From assembly GCF_011927635.1 (NCBI RefSeq), contig NZ_JAATJB010000002.1, positions 434,001 through 498,000 of the forward strand: DNA of 64,000 bases, read 5' to 3'. The position numbers were made by a program, and so were the translations under genes. The stretch comes from Sphingomonas trueperi. Lineage in GTDB: Bacteria > Pseudomonadota > Alphaproteobacteria > Sphingomonadales > Sphingomonadaceae. The first letter of the stretch is position 1, and each line of letters opens with the position of its first letter. Of the stretch, positions 1-9,399 are shown one piece after another. The notes under the pieces were generated by a model. The model saw nothing but the letters and a program-made list of their open reading frames with translations. It was not told where the DNA came from and did no database searches.

Positions 1-270
1 TGGGCAGCGATGCGGGCGATCTTCACGCTGTTCGTCGGCGCCCATGTCGCGCGTGCAGCGACGACGGCGATCGCCAAGCATCTCGTAAAATGGGTCGTAT
101 ACCAAAGGGTGGTTGTTCCAGGCGGGGCCATCTGCTCCCTTGCGACAGGGATGCGCGCCGGCACCTGGGCCGGCATGCGGTTGATGGAGCTGCTGCCCGT
201 GGCGCGCTTTCGCCTGCCGGTCGCCGGGCTGTGGGCGAGGACCGCCGTTCAAACGCTGTGGATGGGATGA
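1..270 (+). CDS. 3' end of an unidentified protein (partial)
   Basis: The frame is open from the first base of the window to a TGA at 268-270, so this may be the C-terminal part of a gene that begins to the left. Codon third positions are mostly G or C, as in the real genes nearby, which supports coding. An internal ATG at 10 could also be a start. The stop lies only 3 nt before crcB, which would fit co-transcription. I do not recognise the 89 visible residues; they are basic with hydrophobic stretches and no motif I can name. No fluoride-riboswitch-like sequence is apparent in this stretch. Confidence 0.35.
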   Translation, partial: WAAMRAIFTLFVGAHVARAATTAIAKHLVKWVVYQRVVVPGGAICSLATGMRAGTWAGMRLMELLPVARFRLPVAGLWARTAVQTLWMG

Positions 271-273
271 TCG

Positions 274-660
274 ATGCCGTTGTGGCTTGGCTTTCTCGGC
301 GTGTTTCTGGGTTCGGGGCTTGGCGGCATGGCCCGCTACGGCGTCGGCATTCTCGTCGCGCGGTGGACGACCACCGCATTTCCCTGGGGTACCTTCATCG
401 TCAACGTTGCCGGCGCGGCGCTGATGGGGCTCATCATGGGCGCATTCGCTGGAAGCAAGATCGAGAACCCCGCGCTTCGCCTGTTTCTGACCACGGGCAT
501 CCTGGGCGGCTTGACCACCTGGTCGACCTTTTCGCTGGACGCGGTGGCGCTGTGGGAGCGCGGCGAGGCGCCGATGGCGGTCGGCTATGTCTTGTCCAGC
601 CTGGTGCTTTCGCTAGGCGTGTTGGCCGCTGCCTTGGTCCTGTCGCGGCGCTTTTTCTGA
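274..660 (+). CDS. crcB: Fluoride ion channel CrcB/Fluc
   Basis: 128 residues, the usual size for the small four-helix CrcB/Fluc family, which acts as a dual-topology homodimer and lets fluoride leave the cytoplasm. Visible family features are the glycine-rich first helix ending in GLGGMARYGV, the polar-track asparagine in TFIVNVAGAALMG, and GGLTTWSTFS, a variant of the conserved TTFST break that binds the central sodium ion. Hydrophobic segments lie at about 3-20, 36-56, 69-88 and 103-124. The ATG at 274 follows the upstream stop by 3 nt. The gene converges on the RND efflux genes across a short gap containing a hairpin. Confidence 0.93.
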   Translation: MPLWLGFLGVFLGSGLGGMARYGVGILVARWTTTAFPWGTFIVNVAGAALMGLIMGAFAGSKIENPALRLFLTTGILGGLTTWSTFSLDAVALWERGEAPMAVGYVLSSLVLSLGVLAAALVLSRRFF

Positions 661-726
661 CGGCTTCCGGCGTAGAGCAGTCAGCCCGCCGCTTTCGACA
701 GATCAGGACGCTCCTCGGCATGCGTT

Positions 727-759
727 TCAACGGCAGCGCCAGTCCGAAGCTGCCGTTGA
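727..759. terminator. Hairpin between convergent genes
   Basis: An 11-bp perfect inverted repeat (TCAACGGCAGC at 727-737, GCTGCCGTTGA at 749-759) with an 11-nt loop lies between the end of crcB and the end of the outer-membrane lipoprotein gene. It could stop transcription from both sides, although neither strand has a T-run. The core GCTGCCGTT recurs in other intergenic inverted repeats of this window (see 12901-13004), so it may instead be one copy of a dispersed repeat. Confidence 0.5.
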
Positions 760-811
760 GGTTGGCGAGCGGTCGATCACCGCTACGCGGCGGCAAGCGA
801 TGCGGTGTAGA

Positions 812-2218
812 TCAACGATCGCGCCATCCGCCGCCGATTGCGCCGATCAGGCGGATACAGGCATCCAGTCGGCGGGTTTGCAGATCGAGTGCCCTGCGCC
901 GCGCCTGCAGCGCCGAGGCCTGGGCGGTCGCGACGTCGAGATAGGTGACCACGCCCTTCTCGTAGCGGTTCAGCGCCAGCTGCTCGGCCTCGTCCGACAG
1001 CCTGACGGCGTCCGCCTGGGCAGTCGCCTCGCCGCCGAAGTGATGCAGCTGGGCCAGCCCGTCTTCCACCTGCTGGAATGCCGTCAGCACCCGGCCGCGA
1101 TAGTCCGCGGTGGCTTCGGTCCAGCGGGCGCGTGCCGCGGCGAGTTCCGCCCTTCGCCGCCCGCCATCGAAGATCGAGAGCAGGGCGCTGGGGCCGATCG
1201 ACCAGAGCGTGTTGGGAGCAGCGACCAGCCCGGCAAGCGCGGTGTTCTGGACACCGCCGCTGCCGCCGATGCCGATCGAGGGGAAAAAGGCCGCGCGGGC
1301 TACGCCGATGCCCTGGTTCGCCGCGAACATGCGGCGCTCGGCGGCTGCGACGTCCGGCCGACGCTGCAGCAGCGTTGACGGCAGCACCGAAGGCAGCATC
1401 GGGATTGCCGGCTGACCGCCTTCGGCCGGGAGCGTGAAGCTGCTCGCAGCCTCCCCGACCAGACTGGCGATGGCATGCTCCACCAGCGCGCGAGATGCGG
1501 CGATGTCGGCAAGCTGCGCCCGCGCATCCGCAAGCAGCGCACCGGACCGGGCGACGTCGATACCCGAGGCGATGCCGCCGGCAAAACGCCGCCGGATCAG
1601 CGCATCGGCCTGGGCATAGGCGCTCACCGTGTCGCCGAGCATCTGCGCCTGCGCGTCGAGCCCCCGCAGCGCGACATAACGCTGCGCCAGCTCGATTTCG
1701 AGCGCCAGCCGGATGGCGGCGAGGTCGTCGCCGCTCGCCTGCGCTTCGGCACGGCCGGCTGCGACGCGCGCGTGGAGGCCGCCCCACAGGTCGGGCTCCC
1801 AGCTGAAGCCTGCCGAGAGGGTGTCGGCGGCATAGACATCGGGCTGGTTGCTGCCGCGCAACGGGCGGTTGTCGGACTGGCGGTTCTGGGTCACGTCCGC
1901 GCGGGCGTCGATGCTGGGCAGCAGCCCCGCGCCGGCCTGGCGGACATAGGCCTGTGCCGCCTCATAGCGGCCGAGCGCACCCTGCAAGGTGGGATTGTCG
2001 CTGGCCACCTTGCGCTCGAGGCCGTCGAGCACGGGGTCGGCGAAGATCGTCCACCAGCTGCCTTCGGCCGGCAGGGCCGGCGCCGCGGCGACCCAGGGGC
2101 CGGCTTCCTTGAAGGCCGGCGGGGCGGGGACGACCGGCGGGCGATAGGCCGGCGCCGCGCCGCAGCCCGACAGGGCAGTGGCGACAGCGAGGCAGGCGAA
2201 GGTCAGGCGGTTACGCAT
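812..2218 (-). CDS. RND efflux outer-membrane lipoprotein, NodT/OprM type
   Basis: 468 residues. This is the trimeric outer-membrane channel of a tripartite efflux pump. The N-terminus is a lipoprotein signal with lipobox LSGC (Cys19), followed by the two repeated OEP (TolC-like) halves. Typical family pieces are SWWTIFADPVLDGL near residue 55, a GFSWEPDLWG segment near 135, and LLQRRPDVAAAERR near 280. The start overlaps the end of the adaptor gene by 8 nt, so the two are translationally coupled. It is the last gene of the leftward set regulator-kinase-pump-adaptor-channel. The substrate cannot be told from sequence. Confidence 0.93.
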   Translation of the reverse strand: MRNRLTFACLAVATALSGCGAAPAYRPPVVPAPPAFKEAGPWVAAAPALPAEGSWWTIFADPVLDGLERKVASDNPTLQGALGRYEAAQAYVRQAGAGLLPSIDARADVTQNRQSDNRPLRGSNQPDVYAADTLSAGFSWEPDLWGGLHARVAAGRAEAQASGDDLAAIRLALEIELAQRYVALRGLDAQAQMLGDTVSAYAQADALIRRRFAGGIASGIDVARSGALLADARAQLADIAASRALVEHAIASLVGEAASSFTLPAEGGQPAIPMLPSVLPSTLLQRRPDVAAAERRMFAANQGIGVARAAFFPSIGIGGSGGVQNTALAGLVAAPNTLWSIGPSALLSIFDGGRRRAELAAARARWTEATADYRGRVLTAFQQVEDGLAQLHHFGGEATAQADAVRLSDEAEQLALNRYEKGVVTYLDVATAQASALQARRRALDLQTRRLDACIRLIGAIGGGWRDR

Positions 2219-3374
2219 GGCTCTGCTGCACCCGCACCAGTTCGTCCTCGCTCACCGAGTCCGGCGGATTGTCGACGACGCGGTCGCCGGGCTTGAGTCC
2301 GCCCAGCACTTCCACCGTCGGGCCGAGATCGCGGCCGATGGTGATCGCCTGCAGGTGGACGTGCCCGTCGGCGCCGACCAGCGCGACACGCGCGCCCTCC
2401 GCCCGGAAGACCAGCGCGCTCGCCGGGACCTGTACCGTGCCCGCTTGGCCCGCGACGTTGAAGCCGACCTTGGCATAGCCGCCGGGCTTGAGCAGCGCGC
2501 CGGGATTGTCGGTGACGAGCTGCACCTGGAAGGCGCCGCTCTGCGGGCTGATCGCGCCCGATTGGCCGACCACCTGCGCGGTGAAGCTGCGGCCCGGATA
2601 GTCGGGCACGCTCAGCGTCGCAGGCAGGCCCGGATGGATCGCCGAGGAATAGACCTGCGGCACGCTCACATAGATGCGGATCTTGCGCACATCGGCGACC
2701 GAGAAGAGCGGCTGCTGGTTGCCGCTGCTCGGGCCCACGAGATCGCCGATGTCCGCGGCGCGCTGCGTCACCACGCCGGCAAAGGGCGAACGGATGGTGG
2801 CGAAGCCCTTCATCGCCAGCAACCGGTTCAGATTGGCGCGGGCGCCGTTGACCGCCGCATTGCGCACGGCGAGCTCGCCATTCTTCTCGTCCGCTTCCTG
2901 CTGTGAAACCGAATGGGTGGTGAGCAGGTCGTTCCAGCGCGCGGCCGTGCTCTTGGCGAGACCCGCATTGGCGATGGCGCTGGCGAGGTCGGCGCGCGCC
3001 TGCCCGATCTGCTGGTCGAGCTCGGGCGTGTCGATCTGGGCGAGCGGCGTGCCGGCCGCGACGGTGGCGCCGATATCCTTGTCCCAGCCGCGGACATAGC
3101 CGCCGACGCGGGCGTACAGCTTGGCGGCGTTCCACGCTTCTAGCGTGCCCGGCAGGCTGAGCGAACCGGTCGCGGCGGCGGCCTGGACGGGCACCAGATG
3201 CACCACCGGGATCGAGCGGGCATCGGACCAGTGCTGGGCCTCGCCATTGTCGTGCGCGCGGCTCATCGTGCCGAGCGCGATCACCGCACCGGCGATCACC
3301 ACGGCGGCGATCCCGGCCGTCTTCAATCCACGCGGGGCGTGGGTCTGGGGGGAGAGGGGGGCTTCACTCTGCAT
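2211..3374 (-). CDS. RND efflux periplasmic adaptor (membrane fusion protein)
   Basis: 387 residues. It links the inner-membrane pump to the outer-membrane channel. One N-terminal hydrophobic segment (about residues 18-37) anchors or exports it. Then come a split biotinyl-lipoyl domain (VGGYVRGWDKDIGATVAAGTPL in the first half, FAGVVTQRAADIGDLV in the second), a coiled-coil hairpin between them, a beta-barrel domain and a membrane-proximal domain ending in GGLKPGDRVV. This is the HlyD_D23/RND-MFP arrangement. It overlaps the pump gene by 11 nt upstream and the channel gene by 8 nt downstream. Confidence 0.95.
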   Translation of the reverse strand: MQSEAPLSPQTHAPRGLKTAGIAAVVIAGAVIALGTMSRAHDNGEAQHWSDARSIPVVHLVPVQAAAATGSLSLPGTLEAWNAAKLYARVGGYVRGWDKDIGATVAAGTPLAQIDTPELDQQIGQARADLASAIANAGLAKSTAARWNDLLTTHSVSQQEADEKNGELAVRNAAVNGARANLNRLLAMKGFATIRSPFAGVVTQRAADIGDLVGPSSGNQQPLFSVADVRKIRIYVSVPQVYSSAIHPGLPATLSVPDYPGRSFTAQVVGQSGAISPQSGAFQVQLVTDNPGALLKPGGYAKVGFNVAGQAGTVQVPASALVFRAEGARVALVGADGHVHLQAITIGRDLGPTVEVLGGLKPGDRVVDNPPDSVSEDELVRVQQSHA

Positions 3375-6300
3375 ATACGAGGTCCTCGGCTGCGAGGTCG
3401 GAGGGTTGACGGAGCTTGTCGCGGCGGTGCGCGATGCTGAACACGACGGGTACGAAGATCAGGGTGGCGAGCGTCGCGCAGATCAGTCCGCCGATCACGG
3501 CGCGGCCCAGCGGCGCGTTCTGTTCGCCGCCTTCGCCCAGGCCGAGCGCCATCGGTGCCATGCCGATGATCATGGCGAGCGCCGTCATCAGCACCGGGCG
3601 GAAGCGGGTGGCGCCCGCCTCCATCGCGGCCTTCAGCGCGTCGCCGGTCTCGGCAAGCCGCTCGCGGGCGAAGCTGACGACCAGCACCGAGTTGGCGGTG
3701 GCGACGCCCATGCACATGATCGCGCCGGTGAGTGCCGGCACCGAGAGTGGCGTGTGGGTGGCGAACAGCATCCAGACGATGCCCGCCAGCGCCGCCGGCA
3801 GCGCCGACACGATCACCGCCGGATCGATCCACGACTGAAAGTTGACGACGATCAGCAGGTAGATCAGCACCACGGCACCGGCGAGGCCGAACAGCAGGCC
3901 CGAGAAGGCGGTGTTCATCGTCTCGACCTGGCCGCGGAGCGTGACGGTGGCGCCCTTGGGCCGCTGGCCGGCGGTGTCCTTGATAACCTTCTGGATGCCG
4001 GCCGCCACCGCGCCGAGGTCACGGCCCTGGGTGGTCGCATAGACGTCGAACACCGGCTGCACCGCATAATGCGAGACCACCGCCGCGCTCGGCTCGCGGT
4101 GGAGCGTGCCGATGCCGCCGAGCAGCTGGGTGCTGCCCCGGGTGCCGGTGACCGGCAGGTTCTGCAGATCGGACAGGGTGTCCACGCGATATTGCGGCGC
4201 CTGGACGACGATGGGGTAGGAAACGCCGTTCTTCGGGTTGAGCCAGAAGGCGGGCGCCACCTGGAAGCTGCCGGCAAGATTGACCGACAGGCTCTTGGTC
4301 ACGTCGTTCTCGGTGATGCCGACGCGGTTGGCCTGGGCGCGGTCCACGTCGAAGGCGAGTTCGGGATAGTCGTTCGCCTGCTGGACGCGGACGTCGGCGA
4401 TGCCCGCGACATGGTTCATCTTTTCGGCGAGCAGATGGGCATAGGCCTCGTTGGCCTTCTTGTCCGGGCCGGCGACCTGCACGTCGATCGGTGCCGGGGC
4501 GCCGAAGTTCAGGATCTGGCTGATGATGTCGGCGGGCAGGAAAGAGAAGGTGGAGCCCGGGAAGGCATCCGGCAGCGCCTTGCGCAGCGCCTTCACATAG
4601 CCGTCGGTCGGCTTGTGTTCCTTGGACAGGGTGATCAGGATGTCGCCGTCCTGCGGGCCGATGCCGCCGGTGTTGGAATAGGCGCGGTTGATGCCGCTGA
4701 CCGGCAGGCCGATATTGTCGACGATCGACACCAGCTGGTCGGGCGGGACCACGCCGCGGATGCGATCTTCGATCCGGTCGAACAGCGCGGCCGTCTCCTC
4801 GATGCGCGTGCCCACGGGCGCGCGGACGTGCAGGTTGATCTGCCCGGCGTCGATCGAGGGGAAGAAGGTCTGCCCCAGCATCGGGATCAGCGCGAAGGAG
4901 GCGAGCACCACCATCAGGAAGCCGGGCACGAACGCCTTGCGCCGGGCGAGCGCAAAGCCGAGCAGCGACAGATAGTAGCGGCGGATCGTCTCGAAGCGCT
5001 GCTCGAACCCGTGCTGGAAGCGGCGGAACGGGTTGCGGCTCTTTGGTGTGCCGGCCATCGAATCATGGCTGGCCATGTGCTCGGCGGTGTGCGTGCCGGC
5101 ATGCTGGCGGAGCAGGAAATTGCCCATGGTCGGCACCAACGTGCGGCTCAGCACGAAGCTGGCGATCATCGCGAACACCACTGCCTCGGCCATCGGCGCG
5201 AACAGGAAGCCGGCGACGCCCGGCAGGAAGAACATCGGCAGGAACGCGATGCAGATGCAGAGCAGCGAGACGAAGGCGGGCTGCACGATCTGCCGCGCGC
5301 CGTCCAGGATGGCGTCCCGCACCGTCTTGCCCTGTTCGAGGTGCCAGTTGATGTTCTCGATGGTCACCGTCGCGTCGTCGACGAGGATGCCGACCGCGAG
5401 GGCGAGGCCGCCCAGCGTCATGATGTTGAGCGTCTGCCCGGCGGCGGCGAGGCCGGCGACCGCCGCCAGCACCGCCAGCGGGATCGACGCGGCAATGATC
5501 ACGGTCGAGCGCCACGAGCCGAGGAACAGCAGGATCATCAGGCTGGTCAGCGCCGCGGCGATCGCGCCTTCGCGGACCACGCCGTTTACCGCCGCCTTGA
5601 CGAACAGCGACTGGTCGGAAAGCGGCAGCACCTTCAGGTCGGGCGGCAGCGTTTCCGAAAGCTTGGGCAGCAGCGCCTTGACCCCGTCGACGATCGCGAT
5701 GGTGGAGGCCGCGCCGCTCTTCAGGATCGTCATCAGCACGGCGCGGTGGCCGTCGACGCGGACGATGTTGCGCTGGGGCGGCGAGCCGTCATGGACATGG
5801 GCGACGTCGCGCATCAGCACCGTGGCGCCGTCGACGGTCTTGATCGGAAGGTCATTAAGCTGATCGATCACCTGCGGCGCGTTGTTGAGCCGGATATTGT
5901 ATTCGTAGCTGCCGATCTTGGTGGTGCCGGCGGGCACGATCTGGTTCTGCTGGGCGAGCGCATTGCCCACATCGGTGGCGGAGAGATGATGCGCCTGGAG
6001 CGCGGCCGGATCGATGTCGATCTGGATCTGGCGCTCCTTGCCGCCATAGGGCGAGGGCACGGCGGCGCCCCCCACCGAGGCGAGCGCCGGGCGGATCGCG
6101 TTCTGGCCGAGGTCGAAGATCCTGGCTTCGGACAGCGTCTTGGACGAGAGTGCCAGCTGCACGATCGGCACCGTCGACGCGTTGTAGTTGAGGATCAGCG
6201 GTGGCGTGATGCCCGGCGGCATCTGCTTGAGCACGGTCTGGCTCATGCTCGTCACCTGCGCGGTGGCGGTGCGGATGTCGACGTTCGGGCGGAAGAAGAT

Positions 6301-6582
6301 CTTGACGATGCCGATGCCGGCGAGGCTCTGGCTCTCGATGTGATCGATGTCGTTCACCGTCGAGGTAAGCTGCCGCTCGTAGTAATAGACGACGCGGCCG
6401 GACATCTCCTCGGGCGGCAGGCCGCGATAGGTCCAGACCGCGGCGATTACCGGGATCTTGATGTCGGGGAAAATGTCGGTCGGTGTCGTCAGCGCCGCCA
6501 CGCCGCCGCCCAGCACGATCAGGATCGCGAGGACGACGAAGGTGAGCGGCTTGCTGAGCGCGATGCGGATGAGATGGAGCAT
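3364..6582 (-). CDS. RND efflux transporter permease
   Basis: 1072 residues from the ATG at 6582; an in-frame TTG at 6597 would add five residues, but the ATG gives the usual family start (LIRIALSKP then a membrane helix). This inner-membrane proton-driven pump has the RND layout: helix 1, a first periplasmic porter loop, helices 2-6, a long hydrophilic insert near residues 490-520, helix 7, a second porter loop, helices 8-12. The proton-relay aspartate pair is visible in GILVDDATVTIEN, and ATANSVLVVSFARERL marks the second half. The periplasmic loops are large, as in multidrug or metabolite exporters; it lacks the methionine-rich look of copper pumps, but the substrate is not assignable. Confidence 0.95.
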   Translation of the reverse strand: MLHLIRIALSKPLTFVVLAILIVLGGGVAALTTPTDIFPDIKIPVIAAVWTYRGLPPEEMSGRVVYYYERQLTSTVNDIDHIESQSLAGIGIVKIFFRPNVDIRTATAQVTSMSQTVLKQMPPGITPPLILNYNASTVPIVQLALSSKTLSEARIFDLGQNAIRPALASVGGAAVPSPYGGKERQIQIDIDPAALQAHHLSATDVGNALAQQNQIVPAGTTKIGSYEYNIRLNNAPQVIDQLNDLPIKTVDGATVLMRDVAHVHDGSPPQRNIVRVDGHRAVLMTILKSGAASTIAIVDGVKALLPKLSETLPPDLKVLPLSDQSLFVKAAVNGVVREGAIAAALTSLMILLFLGSWRSTVIIAASIPLAVLAAVAGLAAAGQTLNIMTLGGLALAVGILVDDATVTIENINWHLEQGKTVRDAILDGARQIVQPAFVSLLCICIAFLPMFFLPGVAGFLFAPMAEAVVFAMIASFVLSRTLVPTMGNFLLRQHAGTHTAEHMASHDSMAGTPKSRNPFRRFQHGFEQRFETIRRYYLSLLGFALARRKAFVPGFLMVVLASFALIPMLGQTFFPSIDAGQINLHVRAPVGTRIEETAALFDRIEDRIRGVVPPDQLVSIVDNIGLPVSGINRAYSNTGGIGPQDGDILITLSKEHKPTDGYVKALRKALPDAFPGSTFSFLPADIISQILNFGAPAPIDVQVAGPDKKANEAYAHLLAEKMNHVAGIADVRVQQANDYPELAFDVDRAQANRVGITENDVTKSLSVNLAGSFQVAPAFWLNPKNGVSYPIVVQAPQYRVDTLSDLQNLPVTGTRGSTQLLGGIGTLHREPSAAVVSHYAVQPVFDVYATTQGRDLGAVAAGIQKVIKDTAGQRPKGATVTLRGQVETMNTAFSGLLFGLAGAVVLIYLLIVVNFQSWIDPAVIVSALPAALAGIVWMLFATHTPLSVPALTGAIMCMGVATANSVLVVSFARERLAETGDALKAAMEAGATRFRPVLMTALAMIIGMAPMALGLGEGGEQNAPLGRAVIGGLICATLATLIFVPVVFSIAHRRDKLRQPSDLAAEDLVYAE

Positions 6583-6705
6583 GGGCAGCCTGCGCAACGG
6601 GAACCAGGGTGCCGGCGCTGGGCGCTAGGGGGTGGGTGGGGACGCCACAGCACCGGCGCCGCGCCATTTGCTCCCGCGCCGCAGCAATGGCGAATTAAAT
6701 GAATT

Positions 6706-8061
6706 TCACGTCGGGTATGCGCGCAGCGCGATGCGGGCGATCAGGCCGGGCGTGGCGTCCTCGAAGGTCAGAGTGAAGCCGTGTAGATGGAGAATGGCGC
6801 TGACCACCGCGAGTCCCAGGCCGGTTCCTTCAATGCCGGCCGCCCCGCTGGCCCGATGGAAGCGGCGCAAGACCGCCTCCCGCTCTTCCGCGGGAATGCC
6901 GGGGCCGTCGTCGATCACCTCGATGACGGGCAGATCCTCGCGCTCGCGAAGCCGCAGCGTGACCTGGGATCGGGTGAACTTTATGGCATTGTCGAGTAGA
7001 TTGCCCACCGCCTCGAACAGCAGTTCCGGGTCCGCCGTGATCCGGGGCAGATCCCGCAGGTCGACAGTCAGCGCAACGCCGCGCTCTTCGGCCAGCGGAT
7101 CGTACAGCTCGGCGACTTCGCCCAGCAGCGTCTGGAGGTCGATGGATGCCATGCCCGCGCGGCGGCCGCTCGCCTCGAGTTCGGCGATGCGGAGCAATGC
7201 GGCAAAGCGATCTACCACGGCGTCGAGGTCCTCGATCGCTCGTTCTGTCACGCTGCGCGCCGCCGCCGGCAGCGGCGTTTCCTGGCGCATCCGGTGCAGC
7301 GTCGCGCGTACGCGGGTGAGCGGCGTGCGCAGGTCGTGCGCGATGGCGTCGGTCGCGCTCTTTACCTGCGCGACGACATGCGCGACCTCGTCGAGCATCA
7401 GGTTCACCGTCGCGGCGAACTGGTCGAGCTCGTCGCGGCGGCCGGCGATCGGCATGCGATGGTGGAGACCGCCGGCGGCAATGATGCGGCTGGTCCGTTC
7501 GAGATCGCGAACGCGCCGCAACGGGCCCAGGCTGAGCAGCATTGCCGCTGCGACGACCAGCGCCGTGCCGCCGAGCCCGCTGACCAACAGGATCTGGAGC
7601 AGCCGGACGCGCAAATCCTGGATCGGCGAGATGTCGCGGCCCATGACGATCGTCTCGCCTGCCGCGGTGCGGACCGCTAGGACGCGCAGCGGCCCGTGGA
7701 CGCCCGCCGCGGCCGGAACTGCATAGGGCGCGCCGATCCGGGGCGGGGCGGGAAGATCGATGTCGCCGACCACCTGCTCGCCGTCCTGTCCGAACAGCGC
7801 GAAGTAATTGAGGCCGGGCGTGGCGTTGGCGATCTCCGCGCGCACGCGATCCGGCAGCGTCGACGGCGACGATGCGAGCAGGCTCTTCGCGCGCGTGAAC
7901 AGGATCTGATCGCTACGCGCGGTGAGTTCGTGCGCGGTGAAGACATAGCTGGTCGCCAGCGTGGCCCAGAGCGCGGCGAGAAACGCCGATCCCAGCAGCA
8001 GGGTCAGCCGGAAGGGCGTCGTGGCATGCACGTCGCGCCAGCGCAGCCGGTCAGACGGCAT
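6706..8061 (-). CDS. Sensor histidine kinase
   Basis: 451 residues. Transmembrane helix at about 17-38, a periplasmic sensor of about 115 residues, second helix at about 156-178, HAMP linker at about 179-232, HisKA domain with phospho-acceptor His242 in AIAHDLRTPLTR, and an HATPase domain with N box NLLDNAI (354-360), G1 box DDGPGIP (384-390) and G2 box GTGLGLAVV (412-420). All catalytic motifs are present. The start overlaps the response-regulator gene by 11 nt. It lies about 120 nt upstream of the RND pump on the same strand, so it probably senses the pump's substrate or envelope stress and controls the pump with its partner regulator. Confidence 0.95.
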   Translation of the reverse strand: MPSDRLRWRDVHATTPFRLTLLLGSAFLAALWATLATSYVFTAHELTARSDQILFTRAKSLLASSPSTLPDRVRAEIANATPGLNYFALFGQDGEQVVGDIDLPAPPRIGAPYAVPAAAGVHGPLRVLAVRTAAGETIVMGRDISPIQDLRVRLLQILLVSGLGGTALVVAAAMLLSLGPLRRVRDLERTSRIIAAGGLHHRMPIAGRRDELDQFAATVNLMLDEVAHVVAQVKSATDAIAHDLRTPLTRVRATLHRMRQETPLPAAARSVTERAIEDLDAVVDRFAALLRIAELEASGRRAGMASIDLQTLLGEVAELYDPLAEERGVALTVDLRDLPRITADPELLFEAVGNLLDNAIKFTRSQVTLRLREREDLPVIEVIDDGPGIPAEEREAVLRRFHRASGAAGIEGTGLGLAVVSAILHLHGFTLTFEDATPGLIARIALRAYPT

Positions 8062-8725
8062 CGAACCGATAGCCCTCGCCCTTCACGGTGGCGATCACCG
8101 AAGCGGCGCCGGGCACGTCCAGTTTGCGCCGCAAGCGGGCGACATGCACGTTGATCAGGTTGGCGCCTGGATCGAAGTGATAATTCCACACCTGCTCGAA
8201 CAGCATCCTCCGGCTGACCGTGGTGCCCGCGTGTCGCATGAGAAACTCGAGCAGCTTGAACTCCATCTGGAGGAGCCGCACCGGTTGACCCGCGACCTCC
8301 ACTTCGCGGCGGAGCAGGTCCAGGCGGACGCCGCCGAACTGCAGTGTCGTGTCGACGTCGGGACGGGCGCGGCGGAGCAGCACCTCTACCCGAACCGCGA
8401 GTTCTGCAGGAGAGAAGGGCTTGATCAGATAATCGTCGCCACCCGCGCGGAGGCCGGCGATGCGCTCGTCGACGTCGCCCAATGCGCTCACCATGAGAAC
8501 CGGCGCCTGGATTCCCGCCTTGCGAAGATCGGCCAGCAAGGTCAAACCGTTGGTGTCCGGCAGCAGCCGGTCCAGCGTGAGGGCATCGGGGATGGCAGCG
8601 CGCGCCGACGCCATCGCCGCCTCGCCGGTTGCGGCAATGGCGACGGAATGACCATGCGCTCCAAGCTCGACCGCGATTGCTTCCGCGGTCGCCTGATCAT
8701 CTTCCACTACCAGCACATGTGCCAT
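8051..8725 (-). CDS. OmpR-family response regulator
   Basis: 224 residues. Receiver domain with acidic pocket EDD (8-10), phospho-acceptor Asp52 in LTLDRLLPD and conserved Lys102 in IKPFSP, followed from about residue 128 by an OmpR/PhoB winged-helix DNA-binding domain (QMEFKLLEFL, then VHVARLRRKLD and the closing GEGYRFD). It is the first gene of the leftward group and its promoter should lie in 8726 onward. By position it is the likely transcriptional controller of the RND operon downstream. Confidence 0.95.
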   Translation of the reverse strand: MAHVLVVEDDQATAEAIAVELGAHGHSVAIAATGEAAMASARAAIPDALTLDRLLPDTNGLTLLADLRKAGIQAPVLMVSALGDVDERIAGLRAGGDDYLIKPFSPAELAVRVEVLLRRARPDVDTTLQFGGVRLDLLRREVEVAGQPVRLLQMEFKLLEFLMRHAGTTVSRRMLFEQVWNYHFDPGANLINVHVARLRRKLDVPGAASVIATVKGEGYRFDAV

Positions 8726-8889
8726 GGCCGCACCATAGATTCACCGGCGCAATCGGCAAGATTGCCGCGTGCTGGATCTCATCCTGCGCGGCAAGGCGCG
8801 AACATGGCATTATTGGACGCGTGGCACTCGCCCAGGGGCTTCGCCAAGGGGGCAGCATCGACGAAGGGGGGCGGCAGGGTATCCGTCTG

Positions 8890-9126
8890 CGGCGTCGCCA
8901 CATCCTGATGTATCGATGGCTCACCGCGTTGTTCACGCCTGTCTGTCAATCCGACAGCCGATTGCTCCCATTGATCCGGGACCGTGTGGTAGGTCCGCTG
9001 GCGAAACTATGGCCAGTCACCGCGATCCAAGCCGCCATGGTGAGTGGATTGGTGGGCAATCCGTTGCTGTCGCTGGGGCTGTGTGATGTCCTGGATGCCG
9101 CAGTGTCCGTTGCAGGGGCGCCTTGA
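8890..9126 (+). pseudogene. Possible C-terminal remnant of an FAD-dependent monooxygenase (UbiH/VisC type)
   Basis: This lies in a 740-nt stretch with no intact gene (8726-9467). The frame encodes RRRHI, then YRWLTALFTPVCQSDSR, LLPLIRDRVVGPLAKLWP and a short amphipathic end. From memory this resembles the tail of UbiH/VisC-like flavin monooxygenases, where a similar track of helix, small aromatic patch and LxLxRD follows the FAD domain. Nothing upstream in any frame supplies the FAD-binding part, so if the match is right it is a decayed 3' fragment. A rival reading is a small unrelated ORF starting at ATG 8908. Homology is from pattern recognition only. Confidence 0.35.
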
Positions 9127-9139
9127 TCGCCCGAGCTCA

Positions 9140-9184
9140 GAGACCGTTTGGAAATTCGGCAGGGCGCATTTCCAACAGGCTCTC
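9140..9184. repeat. Imperfect inverted repeat resembling insertion-sequence ends
   Basis: GAGACCGTTTGGAAA (9140-9154) faces TTTCCAACAGGCTCTC (9169-9184), separated by 14 nt. Pairing is GAGA/TCTC, CC/GG and TTGGAAA/TTTCCAA with one bulge and one small internal loop. Ends of the form GAGCCTGTTGGAAA are seen in IS5-group elements, so this may be the two ends left after deletion of an element, or simply a hairpin. The rest of 9185-9380 shows no gene. Confidence 0.45.
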
Positions 9185-9399
9185 AGTGGTGATTGCCGGT
9201 GGAGACCGACGCTTTCGATCAGTTCAGGCCGTTCACGCCTAGCGCTTCGAACGGCAGGCTTTGCCAAAGCCGCTCGTTAGCACCAACTCCGGCGAAGCTC
9301 GTGAACCCAGCTGCCAGCGCGCCTTCGTGGGAGGGCTGCTTGGCGCTGAACTGACGTTGGGCGCTTATTAAGCCCACCCGCTAATCGTTACGGTGCCGT

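Noticed and set aside
90..270. Fluoride riboswitch upstream of crcB
   Set aside because: I looked for the conserved pseudoknot elements and saw none; crcB is only 3 nt from the preceding open frame.
3121..6702. A 1193-codon open frame on the plus strand
   Set aside because: It is antisense to the RND pump and adaptor; the translation is low-complexity Arg/Gly/His/Asp-rich with no domain, an effect of high GC at codon third positions.
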